Positions 1-6,838 of a stretch of DNA of 14,776 bases are shown here, piece by piece. Under the pieces are notes generated by a model. It was not told where the DNA came from. It ran no database searches and was given only the letters and a program-made list of their open reading frames with translations. The position numbers and the translations under genes are program-made. Where the stretch lies: NCBI GenBank assembly GCA_947440875.1, contig CANETG010000042.1:1-14776 (forward strand). Reading direction: 5' to 3'. This DNA is from Bacteriovoracaceae bacterium. GTDB lineage: Bacteria > Bdellovibrionota > Bacteriovoracia > Bacteriovoracales > Bacteriovoracaceae. Positions within the stretch are counted from its first letter, which is position 1, and every line of letters starts with the position of its first letter.

Positions 1-90
1 GTCATCATTATTGAGAACCGTTCTCAGAACTGCCATAATACCCGCCGAACCACCACCAATCACACAGACGGGATAAACCTTCGGTTCCAT
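1..90 (-). CDS. FAD/NAD(P)-dependent oxidoreductase, N-terminal fragment
   Basis: Only the first 30 codons lie in the window; the gene continues off the left edge. It starts with ATG two bases after the stop codon of the CorC-like gene, so the two are probably co-transcribed. Residues 9-20 read CVIGGGSAGIMA, a GxGxxG/A dinucleotide-binding fingerprint after a hydrophobic beta strand. This is typical of the FAD-binding N-terminus of two-dinucleotide-binding flavoproteins such as dihydrolipoamide dehydrogenase-like or transhydrogenase-like enzymes. The substrate cannot be told from 30 residues. The Shine-Dalgarno sequence is weak, which fits translational coupling to the upstream gene. Confidence 0.7.
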   Translation of the reverse strand, partial: MEPKVYPVCVIGGGSAGIMAVLRTVLNNDD

Positions 91-92
91 GA

Positions 93-1406
93 TTATTTAG
101 CGCCGATTGCTTTTTGGTAGTCTTCTTCTCTGTCCTGATTTTTTTCGCGAAGATGATCACCATTGGTTGATTTGATCTTCACTTCTTTAATCTCGTAGTT
201 TTTCACTTTGAGCAGTTCAAAAGAGTACCCGTCCCAGATAATAATGTGCCCTTTCTTCGGGAAGCTGTTACCTAACTGCTCCATAAGAAAGCCATTGAGG
301 GTTGAGTAGTTATCGTTGAGAGGAATCTCAATGTCATATTCATTATACAGGTCACGCAGGGAGATGGTCGAAGGGACCATCACCCCTTCTTCGCTTTCAA
401 CTCCAGGAATGAGGTCCTGCTCATCATCATGCTCATCTTGGATCTCTCCAAAGATTTCCTCCATGATGTCTTCTAGTGTCAGCATCCCGACCACAATTCC
501 ATTTTCATCCTTCACCAGTGCAAGGTGAACTTTCTTACGGTTCATGTGATCAAAGACGGCTTGAATCTTCATGTGCTCGTAAACGAAGAACGGAGGCTTG
601 AGGTATTTCGAGACATCAAAACTTCTCTGTTCATCGGAGTTCATGAACGCCAGATCTTTCACGTGGAGGAATCCGAGAACATCATCCAGATCTTCGTCGT
701 AAACAGGATAGCGAGAGTGAGCAACATCTCTCACAGTGCGGATGACGTCTTGGAAAGAGGACGCTTTTTTAATCGCTTCGATTCCCGTGCGGGGAACCAT
801 AATGTCTTTCACTTTAATCGACGGAAATTCGAGAATGGAATTCAACAGATCAATTTGTTTTGAATCCATACTTTTTTCTTCTTCCGCCATCTCGACCATG
901 ATCTCAATATCATCTTTCGTGACAAGGCGCCCGCGAACGGTAGCGTTCTCTCCAAGAACCAGCTGAATAATTTTTACGAAAAATTTTACGATCGGATAAA
1001 GAGCGTAATAAAAGCCGACGAGAACCATGATAGCGTAGGGAGCAAAATTCTCTGCCCTCCCGCGCCCTAGGGTTTTGGGTGCGATTTCTCCGAAAACGAG
1101 AATGATAAGAGTTGTCACACCAACACTGATCGCGAGCGCATCGTTGGAAAAATATCTTTCTGTAATCGCCGCTGAAAGAGAAGCGATGAGAATATTAACG
1201 AAGTTGTTACCAACAAGAATGGTCGTCAGAATATCGTTCGGTGAATTAAGCCATTTGGTCATCGCCCATGAGTCAAATCCATGTTCATCAGCACGTTTTT
1301 TTGCTTTTTCATGAGGAAGAGAAAGCAGTGCCGCCTCAGCTCCCGAAAAGAAAGCAGACAAACAGAGAGAAACAAAAAGAATGAGAAATTCTTGGTCTTT
1401 GCTCAT
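93..1406 (-). CDS. CNNM/CorC-family membrane protein with paired CBS domains
   Basis: A 437-residue inner-membrane protein of the HlyC/CorC (CNNM) family, whose members are linked to Mg2+ (or Co2+) efflux and divalent-cation homeostasis. Domains in order: a DUF21/CNNM membrane domain at about 1-190, with the helix-1 motif FFSGAEAALLSL (19-30) and GEIAPKTLGRGRAENFA (106-122); two CBS domains at about 200-325, the first opening with KVKDIMVPRTG (198-208) and the second ending LEDIMEEIFGEIQDEHD (311-327); and a C-terminal CorC_HlyC transporter-associated domain at about 335-412. The last 25 residues are charged and probably disordered. The length is normal for the family. The ATG start has AGGT upstream and a possible promoter 5' of it. 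The name hemolysin often given to such proteins is misleading. The transported ion is inferred from the family only. Confidence 0.93.
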   Translation of the reverse strand: MSKDQEFLILFVSLCLSAFFSGAEAALLSLPHEKAKKRADEHGFDSWAMTKWLNSPNDILTTILVGNNFVNILIASLSAAITERYFSNDALAISVGVTTLIILVFGEIAPKTLGRGRAENFAPYAIMVLVGFYYALYPIVKFFVKIIQLVLGENATVRGRLVTKDDIEIMVEMAEEEKSMDSKQIDLLNSILEFPSIKVKDIMVPRTGIEAIKKASSFQDVIRTVRDVAHSRYPVYDEDLDDVLGFLHVKDLAFMNSDEQRSFDVSKYLKPPFFVYEHMKIQAVFDHMNRKKVHLALVKDENGIVVGMLTLEDIMEEIFGEIQDEHDDEQDLIPGVESEEGVMVPSTISLRDLYNEYDIEIPLNDNYSTLNGFLMEQLGNSFPKKGHIIIWDGYSFELLKVKNYEIKEVKIKSTNGDHLREKNQDREEDYQKAIGAK

Positions 1407-1594
1407 GCTAAGACCTGGCTGTTATAAATAGGGGATAAGAATTTCAACTGTGGATGAAGAAACCAAGTAGGTTCAGACGGGGGTTCGATAAGGCTAAACT
1501 CCTGTTATTCATAAAAACTTTACAAGGAATTGTAACACGAACGGATTTAAAAGACGAACGCTACCTAAACTATTCCTGTTTAGACAACTCGATA
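1407..1594. other. Intergenic gap with two weak inverted repeats
   Basis: The gap lies between the end of the zinc-ribbon gene and the start of the CorC-like gene. It holds CTAAAC-N7-GTTTAG (1565-1583) and TTACAA-N4-TTGTAA (1520-1535). On the minus strand the second is followed two bases later by TTTTT (1517-1513), so it could be a poor intrinsic terminator for the long operon. Its stem has a single G:C pair, and it could equally be an operator. No RNA gene is visible. Confidence 0.3.
1421..1447 (-). promoter_or_regulatory. Candidate promoter for the CorC-like gene
   Basis: On the minus strand TTGAAA (1447-1442) is followed after 15 bases by TATAAC (1426-1421), about 15-20 bases before the ATG. 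The spacer is shorter than the usual 17, so this is a modest sigma-70-like match. It is listed mainly because it is the best candidate in the 188-base gap that breaks the operon chain here. Confidence 0.3.
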
Positions 1595-2047
1595 TTAGTG
1601 GGATAGCGGTTTCCCTTTAAAATCATGATCAGAATAAACAATTCGGTCATTCATCTCGTGATCAAAATCCCTGATTTCAGTGATGTTTTTTACCTTACGG
1701 AAGTTAGTCAGACATTTATAACAAATGGCAACGATCGCAAGCTTCCGGAAAAGAAACAGATCCACGAGATAGAGAGCTACTAACGAAAGCCCATAAGTCC
1801 AGATACTCAAAATCGCAGCAATCACAAAAAGAATAACTCCAATCTTTCGATTAAAATCTTTCTGTTTGTAAAAATCCATTCGAGAACAGACGGGACATTC
1901 TTTCAGATTTCCGTGCTCGTGCTCGGTGGTAAATTTCACATCGATAATGTGCTTACAGATATCACAGTCAACTTTTGAAGCGAGGTGATTGGGTAAGACC
2001 TCGATCGAAGACTGACAAGACGGACACGTAATTTGAACTTCCATCAT
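1595..2047 (-). CDS. Membrane zinc-ribbon protein with a TM hairpin inside the second ribbon
   Basis: 150 residues, no named function known to me. Four CxxC knuckles are visible: C8/C11, C28/C31, C51/C54 and C109/C112. The first pair makes a compact N-terminal zinc ribbon. In the second pair the knuckles are separated by two hydrophobic helices (about 68-84 and 86-101), so a membrane hairpin sits inside the ribbon and brings both halves back to the same, probably cytoplasmic, face. The segment FYKQKDFNRKIG (59-70) before the hairpin and CYKC after it resemble conserved but uncharacterised proteins that I recall from deltaproteobacteria-like genomes. It is the last gene of the zapA-rny operon. 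Its ATG overlaps the upstream stop by four bases (ATGA), and the second codon is also ATG. Zinc binding is inferred from the cysteines. Confidence 0.75.
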   Translation of the reverse strand: MMEVQITCPSCQSSIEVLPNHLASKVDCDICKHIIDVKFTTEHEHGNLKECPVCSRMDFYKQKDFNRKIGVILFVIAAILSIWTYGLSLVALYLVDLFLFRKLAIVAICYKCLTNFRKVKNITEIRDFDHEMNDRIVYSDHDFKGKPLSH

Positions 2048-2820
2048 ATTGGTAATCCATGTTTAGTCATGATGTAGACCGAAATCAGTTCGCCCACGAT
2101 CACAAAGAATTCAACTATATAAAGCACGCCTGTGGCACTTTGTATTGAACGTAACTTACACAAGCGGAAAGTAAAAAAACTAAGGATAAAAGGAGCCGCG
2201 TATCCCCAGAGCCAGCGCATAGAGATGAACAACCAGTTGTACATGTAGCCATCACCCAGCACGGTATTTTCTTCTAAGTATCCGGCACCGATGGAGCTCA
2301 AAACCGAAAGTGACGAAGCCATCTTAAGGAAGATAACAATCCAGAAGATAAATAGACAGTAGATCAATGGTTCCTCAGAGAGCTTGGGAACAACTAGATA
2401 GTAGTGTCCGAGAATCATAGCAAAATTGCTTATTCCTAAAAGTGCCATTGAACTGAGAAAGAAATTTATCCAAAGCGGATTTTGACCGTAAGTGAGAAAA
2501 GTTAGCGTAAGAAAAAGCACTATCTGAATTCCATAGATAATCCACATCAAAAGATTCTTATGGTCTTGATGAAAGACAAAAGTCACTGCGTTCAAAACGA
2601 TTAAAGCACCATAACAAATCCACTGAAGCTGATTGAGTCCCGGACTCATTGAGTAGGAAACTCCGAGGGCAAAAACAAGTGAGCTTAGAACGATGGCGGT
2701 ACCGAGTTTATAAAATCCCACACCCGTCAGACGTGTGTTCACAACAGGCGCGTACATCTGGGTACCAAATGCGAAGGCGAGTAAAAATGCCTGGAAAACG
2801 ACCTGAGTGACGCTGTTCAT
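2044..2820 (-). CDS. Conserved polytopic membrane protein, about eight helices, function unknown
   Basis: 258 residues, almost wholly hydrophobic, with about eight predicted transmembrane segments near 5-24, 39-58, 64-83, 92-111, 117-141, 151-176, 194-217 and 232-251. There is no separate signal peptide. Polar residues that stand out in or near helices are H139 in GHYYLVVPKL (138-147), R202-W203 in MRWLWGYAAP (201-210), the S228-A229-T230-G231 turn, E237 and E244. Such a pattern could mean a cofactor- or ion-binding core, but I cannot match it to a named family. ATGA overlaps with both neighbours (the MutT-like gene before it, the zinc-ribbon gene after it) imply translational coupling and perhaps a shared role. 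Confidence 0.75.
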   Translation of the reverse strand: MNSVTQVVFQAFLLAFAFGTQMYAPVVNTRLTGVGFYKLGTAIVLSSLVFALGVSYSMSPGLNQLQWICYGALIVLNAVTFVFHQDHKNLLMWIIYGIQIVLFLTLTFLTYGQNPLWINFFLSSMALLGISNFAMILGHYYLVVPKLSEEPLIYCLFIFWIVIFLKMASSLSVLSSIGAGYLEENTVLGDGYMYNWLFISMRWLWGYAAPFILSFFTFRLCKLRSIQSATGVLYIVEFFVIVGELISVYIMTKHGLPI

Positions 2821-3278
2821 ACGCGCTCATCATATAGATAACGATAAAGATCATCAATCATCTGATGATTAGGCGGGGGGATCTTTCCTTCATAGGGATA
2901 GCTAAGTTTATCGCGACTGATTATAAGCCACTGACCCTTATCATCTAGTCCCGGATAAGCTGGAAAGAGAAAAACGTACAACAGAATAGCCTTTTCAGGC
3001 ATAACTCTCCGGTAAGTCCCCATAAATCTACCGTCGGCTGCATTGATTTTCACACCGACTTCTTCTTCGACTTCTCTGACTGCCGCAACAAGTGGGGTTT
3101 CTTCAGGTTCAACTCCACCACCGGGAAATTCTAAGAGACCGTGGTAAACACCATCATCAGTCCGGGTTTGGACCCATACTTCAAGTGTTTCCGATTCAGA
3201 CTGACGGTAAAATAGTGCGAGTGATACTGGAATGAGTTTCAAAGCGGGGGTTCTTTCTTTCGATAAAAAATTTCCCAT
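2817..3278 (-). CDS. MutT-like NUDIX hydrolase
   Basis: 153 residues. It has a complete Nudix box (G-x5-E-x7-REUxEExGU) at 54-76, with E60, R68-E69 and E72-E73 as metal and catalytic residues. The lead-in LLEFPGGGVEP (48-58) and the late KIPPPNHQMI segment resemble MutT, which hydrolyses 8-oxo-dGTP to keep oxidised guanine out of DNA. The exact substrate is an inference. The ATG used here overlaps the upstream gene by 40 bases and lacks a clear Shine-Dalgarno sequence. A TTG at 3242-3240, which would give a four-base TTGA overlap and 141 residues, is a credible alternative: it begins just before the first beta strand (KLIPVSLALF) and copies the four-base junction style of this operon. Confidence 0.85.
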   Translation of the reverse strand: MGNFLSKERTPALKLIPVSLALFYRQSESETLEVWVQTRTDDGVYHGLLEFPGGGVEPEETPLVAAVREVEEEVGVKINAADGRFMGTYRRVMPEKAILLYVFLFPAYPGLDDKGQWLIISRDKLSYPYEGKIPPPNHQMIDDLYRYLYDERV

Positions 3279-3658
3279 TGAGAAAGTTCAAATACCAAGC
3301 TACCCGCAAAGGTTGCCCAAATCGGAAGATCGCTATCTTGAAACCAAATGACTGCCCACCAAAAGAGACCTGCCGGAAGTGAACGAAGAATTAACTTAAT
3401 AAACTCTGGTGGAGTTTGGATAAACGGAGGTGACTGGATCAGTGACTGCAGATTGAGCACAAGCCTGAGCATCGTAAACCGATAACTTTTCCCTGCCATA
3501 TATTGAGACAAATCTTGTGAAGCGGCCCAGTTCCAAATAAAGCCTGAGCCAAAGAGAAGCGCAGCTTCAACTCCAAGAGTTGGCCAAAGAATCGCGATGA
3601 GAACGCTTATGACAACGAGGTCGATAAGTTTTCTTTTCGAGGTGAGGAAAGGCCTCAT
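3239..3658 (-). CDS. Small membrane protein, function unknown
   Basis: 139 residues, not recognised. A basic N-terminus (TSKRK, 6-10) is followed by hydrophobic segments at about 11-28 and 30-46, an amphipathic middle containing a proline- and glutamine-rich stretch (QSPPFIQTPPE, 75-85), and two more hydrophobic segments at about 90-106 and 111-126. The protein ends with a basic tail YRKKEPPL. The positive-inside rule puts both ends in the cytoplasm. The ATG overlaps the SDR stop codon by four bases (ATGA), so translation is probably coupled. The 3' end overlaps the start of the MutT-like gene. Confidence 0.65.
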   Translation of the reverse strand: MRPFLTSKRKLIDLVVISVLIAILWPTLGVEAALLFGSGFIWNWAASQDLSQYMAGKSYRFTMLRLVLNLQSLIQSPPFIQTPPEFIKLILRSLPAGLFWWAVIWFQDSDLPIWATFAGSLVFELSQWEIFYRKKEPPL

Positions 3659-4335
3659 TCGAGATAACCCTCTCTATGAAGAAAAGTCAGTTCCGGAAAT
3701 TGAATAGTCGGTGGAGCATGAACGACGAAATTAAACACACTCATGAAATCAGAGGCGGAAAGCATTTTATCGCGTGAGAATTTCGATCCCATTTTATCCC
3801 AGAGTGGCGTATCGATCGCACCTGGGAAGAGATTAGTGAATCGAACTTTTTGTTCTTTCCACTCTTTCTTCAGTGATTCAATCATCCCAAGCTGTCCGAA
3901 TTTTGAAGCATTGTAAGCAGAGACATTAGGATAACCGTATTGAGCAGCCGTAGAAAGTACTGAGACGATATGGGTCTCACCTTTCACAAGCATCGGTTCA
4001 AGATATTTAAAAAGGAGAAAAGGTCCCAAGGTGTTCGTCGCAAATTGCTTTTCAAAACTCTCCGTTGTCATTTCTCCCAAGGGAGCCATTTCACAAACGC
4101 CGGCGTTATTGACGACGAGATCAATTTCGTCGGCATACTCGCGAATCGTTTCAAAAAACTCCGCAACTGATTCTTCCGAAGTAATGTCGAGTTCAACATC
4201 ATAGAAATTATCGTGCTCAATTTTTGTTCCGGATCGTGATCCTCCAAAAACAGTGTAGCCTGAAAATAAAAGGGATTTGGTGATTTCAAGACCAAGGCCG
4301 GAGGATGAACCAGTGACAATTGCACACTTATCCAT
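3655..4335 (-). CDS. Short-chain dehydrogenase/reductase (classical SDR)
   Basis: 226-residue NAD(P)-dependent oxidoreductase of the classical SDR fold. Visible motifs: the cofactor loop TGSSSGLG (8-15), a D-hxT-like DITS (50-53), NNAG (76-79), N101, the catalytic S128, Y141-x3-K145, and PGAIDTP (171-177) after the active site. The set of catalytic residues is complete. The length is slightly short, with little C-terminal substrate lid, so the substrate cannot be predicted. The start is well supported: GGAGG lies six bases before the ATG. The gene follows rny by 23 bases in the same operon. Confidence 0.92.
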   Translation of the reverse strand: MDKCAIVTGSSSGLGLEITKSLLFSGYTVFGGSRSGTKIEHDNFYDVELDITSEESVAEFFETIREYADEIDLVVNNAGVCEMAPLGEMTTESFEKQFATNTLGPFLLFKYLEPMLVKGETHIVSVLSTAAQYGYPNVSAYNASKFGQLGMIESLKKEWKEQKVRFTNLFPGAIDTPLWDKMGSKFSRDKMLSASDFMSVFNFVVHAPPTIQFPELTFLHREGYLE

Positions 4336-4341
4336 TTTGAA

Positions 4342-4346
4342 CCTCC
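4342..4346 (-). promoter_or_regulatory. Strong Shine-Dalgarno of the SDR gene
   Basis: GGAGG with a six-base spacer to the ATG at 4335. It is the clearest ribosome-binding site in this operon and fixes the SDR start. It also marks the one junction in the operon where translation re-initiates independently and not through an overlap. Confidence 0.8.
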
Positions 4347-4358
4347 AGCTTGATTAAA

Positions 4359-5912
4359 TTATTTCGCAATACCTACAGCTCGTGTTTCTCGAATAACAGA
4401 AACTTTAATTGTTCCCGGATAAGACATCTCTTGCTCAATCTTGCGCGCGATATCACGTGAGAGCATGATGGTCTGTTCGTCCGAAACTTTTTCATTCTCA
4501 ACGAGAACACGGATCTCTCGACCTGCAGAAATCGCATAAGAACGATGAACACCTTCAAATCCATTAACGATTTTCTCAATGTCCGAGAGTCTTGAAACGT
4601 ACGATTCTTTGAGCGCTTTACGAGCACCTGGACGGGCACCAGAAAGAGCATCCGACGCAGCCACAAGGTGCGCAAGTACTGATTCAGGTTTTTCATCATC
4701 ATGGTGAGCGCGGATTGCGTGAACGATGTCCGGAGACTCTCCGTATTTTTTCGCAAAGTCAGCACCGATCACAGCGTGAGAACCTTCGGCCGAAGCATCC
4801 AGAACTTTTCCGATATCGTGAATGAGACCAGCACGTCGAGCTTGCTTAACATTGAGACCAAGCTCCGCAGCCATGTTACCGGCGAGGAATGCTGCTTCAA
4901 GAGCATGCTGATATTGGTTTTGTGTGTACGAAGTACGCCAATTGAGCGCACCGATGAGTTTCAGAATTTCCGGGTGCATCCCGTGAACTCCGATTTCCAT
5001 CTGAGCTTTTTCTCCGAGCTCACGTAGCCGTGACTCGAACTCGTGCTTACATTTGTCATAGAATTCTTCAATTTTCGCTGGGTGAATACGGCCATCGGCG
5101 ATCAGACGTTCAATCGTCATTCTCGCGATTTCCTTGCGGACAACGTTGAATGATGAAATCGTCACGATCCCCGGAGTGTCATCGATAATGAGATCAACTC
5201 CGCAAATCTGCTCAAACGCGCGAATGTTACGACCTTCGCGACCGATGAGACGTCCCTTCACACCATCATCAGAAATTTCAACCGATGAAATAGTTTGTTC
5301 AGCAACGTACTCTCCGGCAAAACGCTGGATAGCAATTCCCACGATACGCTTTGATCTTTTCTCAGCTTCTTCGTTAGCTTCTTCTTCGATGCGCTTAACT
5401 TTCTTAGCGGCGTCGAGACGGGCTTCTTCTTCAACCTGTTCGATCAACTGATTCTTGGCTTGCTCTTTTGTGAGTCCGGCAACCTGAGTGAGCTTGTTTG
5501 CCAGCTCTTCCGAAATTTCTGTCGTCTTCTTAATCTCTTGATCGAGTTTGGTAACTCGAGTGTCGATCTCAGTTTCTTTCGCTTTTACGCGATCAGTGTC
5601 TTTCTGAATCTGCTCGGTCTTTTGCTCAAGGGCAACTTCTTTTTTCGTGAGACCGCGTTCGAAATCGGTAAGATGCTTCTTCTTCTTTTCCATTTCGTTT
5701 TCAAGATTGTTTCGCTCATCGCGGACAATTTGCTTGGCTTTCTCTTCCGCTTTTCTCTTTAGTTCCTGAGCTTCGCCTTCCGCTTTTCTCAGAATATCCT
5801 GTGCCGCTGCTTCCTGACCTTTCTTCGATGCACCCTGCTTGAGAGTGAAAACAAAAAAGGCGATGACAGCTCCGGCAACAGCGCCAATCACGGCCATAAC
5901 CATAGGATTCAT
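4359..5912 (-). CDS. rny: Ribonuclease Y
   Basis: 517 residues, the usual RNase Y length. This membrane-tethered endoribonuclease starts decay and processing of mRNAs. Domains in order: an N-terminal transmembrane anchor (about 5-23); a long charged coiled coil (about 30-195) rich in Lys/Glu heptads; a KH RNA-binding domain (about 208-275) with GREG (224-227) in the GxxG loop; and an HD metal-dependent phosphodiesterase domain with H336, H365-D366 (LIHDIGK), H379, H403-H404 and D421. The C-terminus MSYPGTIKVSVIRETRAVG (496-514) is the typical conserved ending. AAGGGG seven bases before the ATG supports the start, one base after the fau stop. Family members act at the inner membrane as oligomers. 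Confidence 0.97.
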   Translation of the reverse strand: MNPMVMAVIGAVAGAVIAFFVFTLKQGASKKGQEAAAQDILRKAEGEAQELKRKAEEKAKQIVRDERNNLENEMEKKKKHLTDFERGLTKKEVALEQKTEQIQKDTDRVKAKETEIDTRVTKLDQEIKKTTEISEELANKLTQVAGLTKEQAKNQLIEQVEEEARLDAAKKVKRIEEEANEEAEKRSKRIVGIAIQRFAGEYVAEQTISSVEISDDGVKGRLIGREGRNIRAFEQICGVDLIIDDTPGIVTISSFNVVRKEIARMTIERLIADGRIHPAKIEEFYDKCKHEFESRLRELGEKAQMEIGVHGMHPEILKLIGALNWRTSYTQNQYQHALEAAFLAGNMAAELGLNVKQARRAGLIHDIGKVLDASAEGSHAVIGADFAKKYGESPDIVHAIRAHHDDEKPESVLAHLVAASDALSGARPGARKALKESYVSRLSDIEKIVNGFEGVHRSYAISAGREIRVLVENEKVSDEQTIMLSRDIARKIEQEMSYPGTIKVSVIRETRAVGIAK

Positions 5913-5913
5913 C

Positions 5914-6474
5914 TTATTTCCCCTTAATATGTTTCTGCTGTTTAACGTCCCAGCAAAAATTTTCCGTTACTATAAAATCCATGTGGCAATCGTGCGACTC
6001 CACAGGAATGTTTTCTTTCAACTGACCACTCCAAGCGAGCCCGATCTTTGTTCCGGTTTTGCCCTCAAAAAAGCGGTCATAATAACCTTTCCCTCTTCCC
6101 AATCTTTGCCCGCCGTTCAGGGAAAAACTCACACCCGGAACCAGACACCAACCGGGCTCAACCACTTTATAAGGTGGAGTGAGCCAAGGGGATCCACTCG
6201 GTAGACCTTCAGCCATTCCGAAGGCCATCTTTCCTTCCCGCAGAACAGGATAAGAAAGAATAAGAGGGACCGAACGAAGAAGCTCCTGATAAACGGGTGC
6301 AACCTCATTCCGAAGCGGCAAATACGCTGCTCCGATCTGACTTTGTAAGTGAGGAAGATGTTTAAAGAGTAGTATCAGCTCTTGAGTGAGCGAGAAACTT
6401 AACGAGATGATTTGTTCATCTGACAAAGAGGCAAGCTTCGTAAGAAGCGTCTTGCGCAGTTCCTCTTTGATCAC
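5914..6474 (-). CDS. fau: 5-formyltetrahydrofolate cyclo-ligase (5,10-methenyl-THF synthetase)
   Basis: 186 residues of the cytoplasmic MTHFS family, which converts 5-formyl-THF to 5,10-methenyl-THF with ATP. This clears a storage form of folate that inhibits other folate enzymes. Visible signatures are YLPLRNEVAP (51-60), the LVPGVSFS segment (111-118) and the phosphate-binding loop RLGRGKGYYDRFF (124-136). The length is normal. The start codon is GTG, since no in-frame ATG lies upstream before the zapA stop two bases away, and the N-terminal helix begins directly after it. In many proteobacteria this gene (ygfA) also follows zapA, but with the 6S RNA gene in between; here there is no room for it. 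Confidence 0.93.
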   Translation of the reverse strand: MIKEELRKTLLTKLASLSDEQIISLSFSLTQELILLFKHLPHLQSQIGAAYLPLRNEVAPVYQELLRSVPLILSYPVLREGKMAFGMAEGLPSGSPWLTPPYKVVEPGWCLVPGVSFSLNGGQRLGRGKGYYDRFFEGKTGTKIGLAWSGQLKENIPVESHDCHMDFIVTENFCWDVKQQKHIKGK

Positions 6475-6476
6475 GC

Positions 6477-6767
6477 CTATATCGCCTGAGTACTGAGGCT
6501 TTCTAAAGCCTGTTCAAGAGTACCCTCTAGCTTGAGGATATTTCCTTTATACTCATCTTCGAGCTGAAGCTTCTCCGTAGCGATTTTAAGCGCCACTAGA
6601 ACTGCAACATCTGTATCTCGGAGCTGTGGACGACTAATCTTGAGCTGCTGAATTTCAGCGACCACAAGATCGATCACCGACTTTGCGATGTGACTATCGT
6701 TTTGTTCCGGTCTGTATTTCACTTTACAGCCTAAAACACTAAACTCTACTTCCTGACTTTGAGTCAT
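6477..6767 (-). CDS. zapA: Cell division protein ZapA
   Basis: 96 residues, the size expected for ZapA, a small dimeric protein that binds FtsZ and bundles protofilaments in the Z ring. The N-terminal globular part begins VEFSVLGCKVKYRPEQ (7-22), matching the usual V.v.I.G..Y.l..p start. The conserved helix DTDVAVLVALKIATEKLQLE (51-70) corresponds to the D..AVLAALNIADE region of the family, and a short coiled coil closes the protein (about 70-92). It is the first gene of the operon that includes fau and rny. No Shine-Dalgarno is seen before the ATG, and a strong promoter lies immediately upstream. The family call rests on motif and gene neighbourhood together. Confidence 0.85.
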   Translation of the reverse strand: MTQSQEVEFSVLGCKVKYRPEQNDSHIAKSVIDLVVAEIQQLKISRPQLRDTDVAVLVALKIATEKLQLEDEYKGNILKLEGTLEQALESLSTQAI

Positions 6768-6773
6768 AGAAAT

Positions 6774-6802
6774 AAGATACTTTTAACCCCTATTAAAGTC
6801 AA
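6774..6802 (-). promoter_or_regulatory. Promoter of the zapA-fau-rny operon, possibly leaderless
   Basis: On the minus strand TTGACT (6802-6797) and TATCTT (6779-6774) are separated by exactly 17 bases, a good sigma-70-type match. A start site about seven bases past the -10 box would fall on or next to the zapA ATG at 6767. The site lies in the only real gap (71 bases) between ftsY and zapA. Next to the ftsY stop lies TTAAGGCCTTAA (6831-6842), followed on the minus strand by TTTTATT; it is too AT-rich and short to call a terminator. Confidence 0.55.
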
Positions 6803-6838
6803 TGAAGCAGGAATGTCTTTCACAATAAAATTAAGGCC

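Noticed and set aside
525..863. Plus-strand open frame of 112 codons inside the CorC-like gene
   Set aside because: It lies fully antisense to a well-supported gene, has no ribosome-binding site or recognisable domain, and follows the codon pattern of the opposite strand. The same holds for other antisense frames inside rny, ftsY, rimO and nadB.
4068..4325. Minus-strand frame of 85 codons within the SDR gene
   Set aside because: It is the same strand in another frame; the SDR frame carries every catalytic motif, so this is a shadow.
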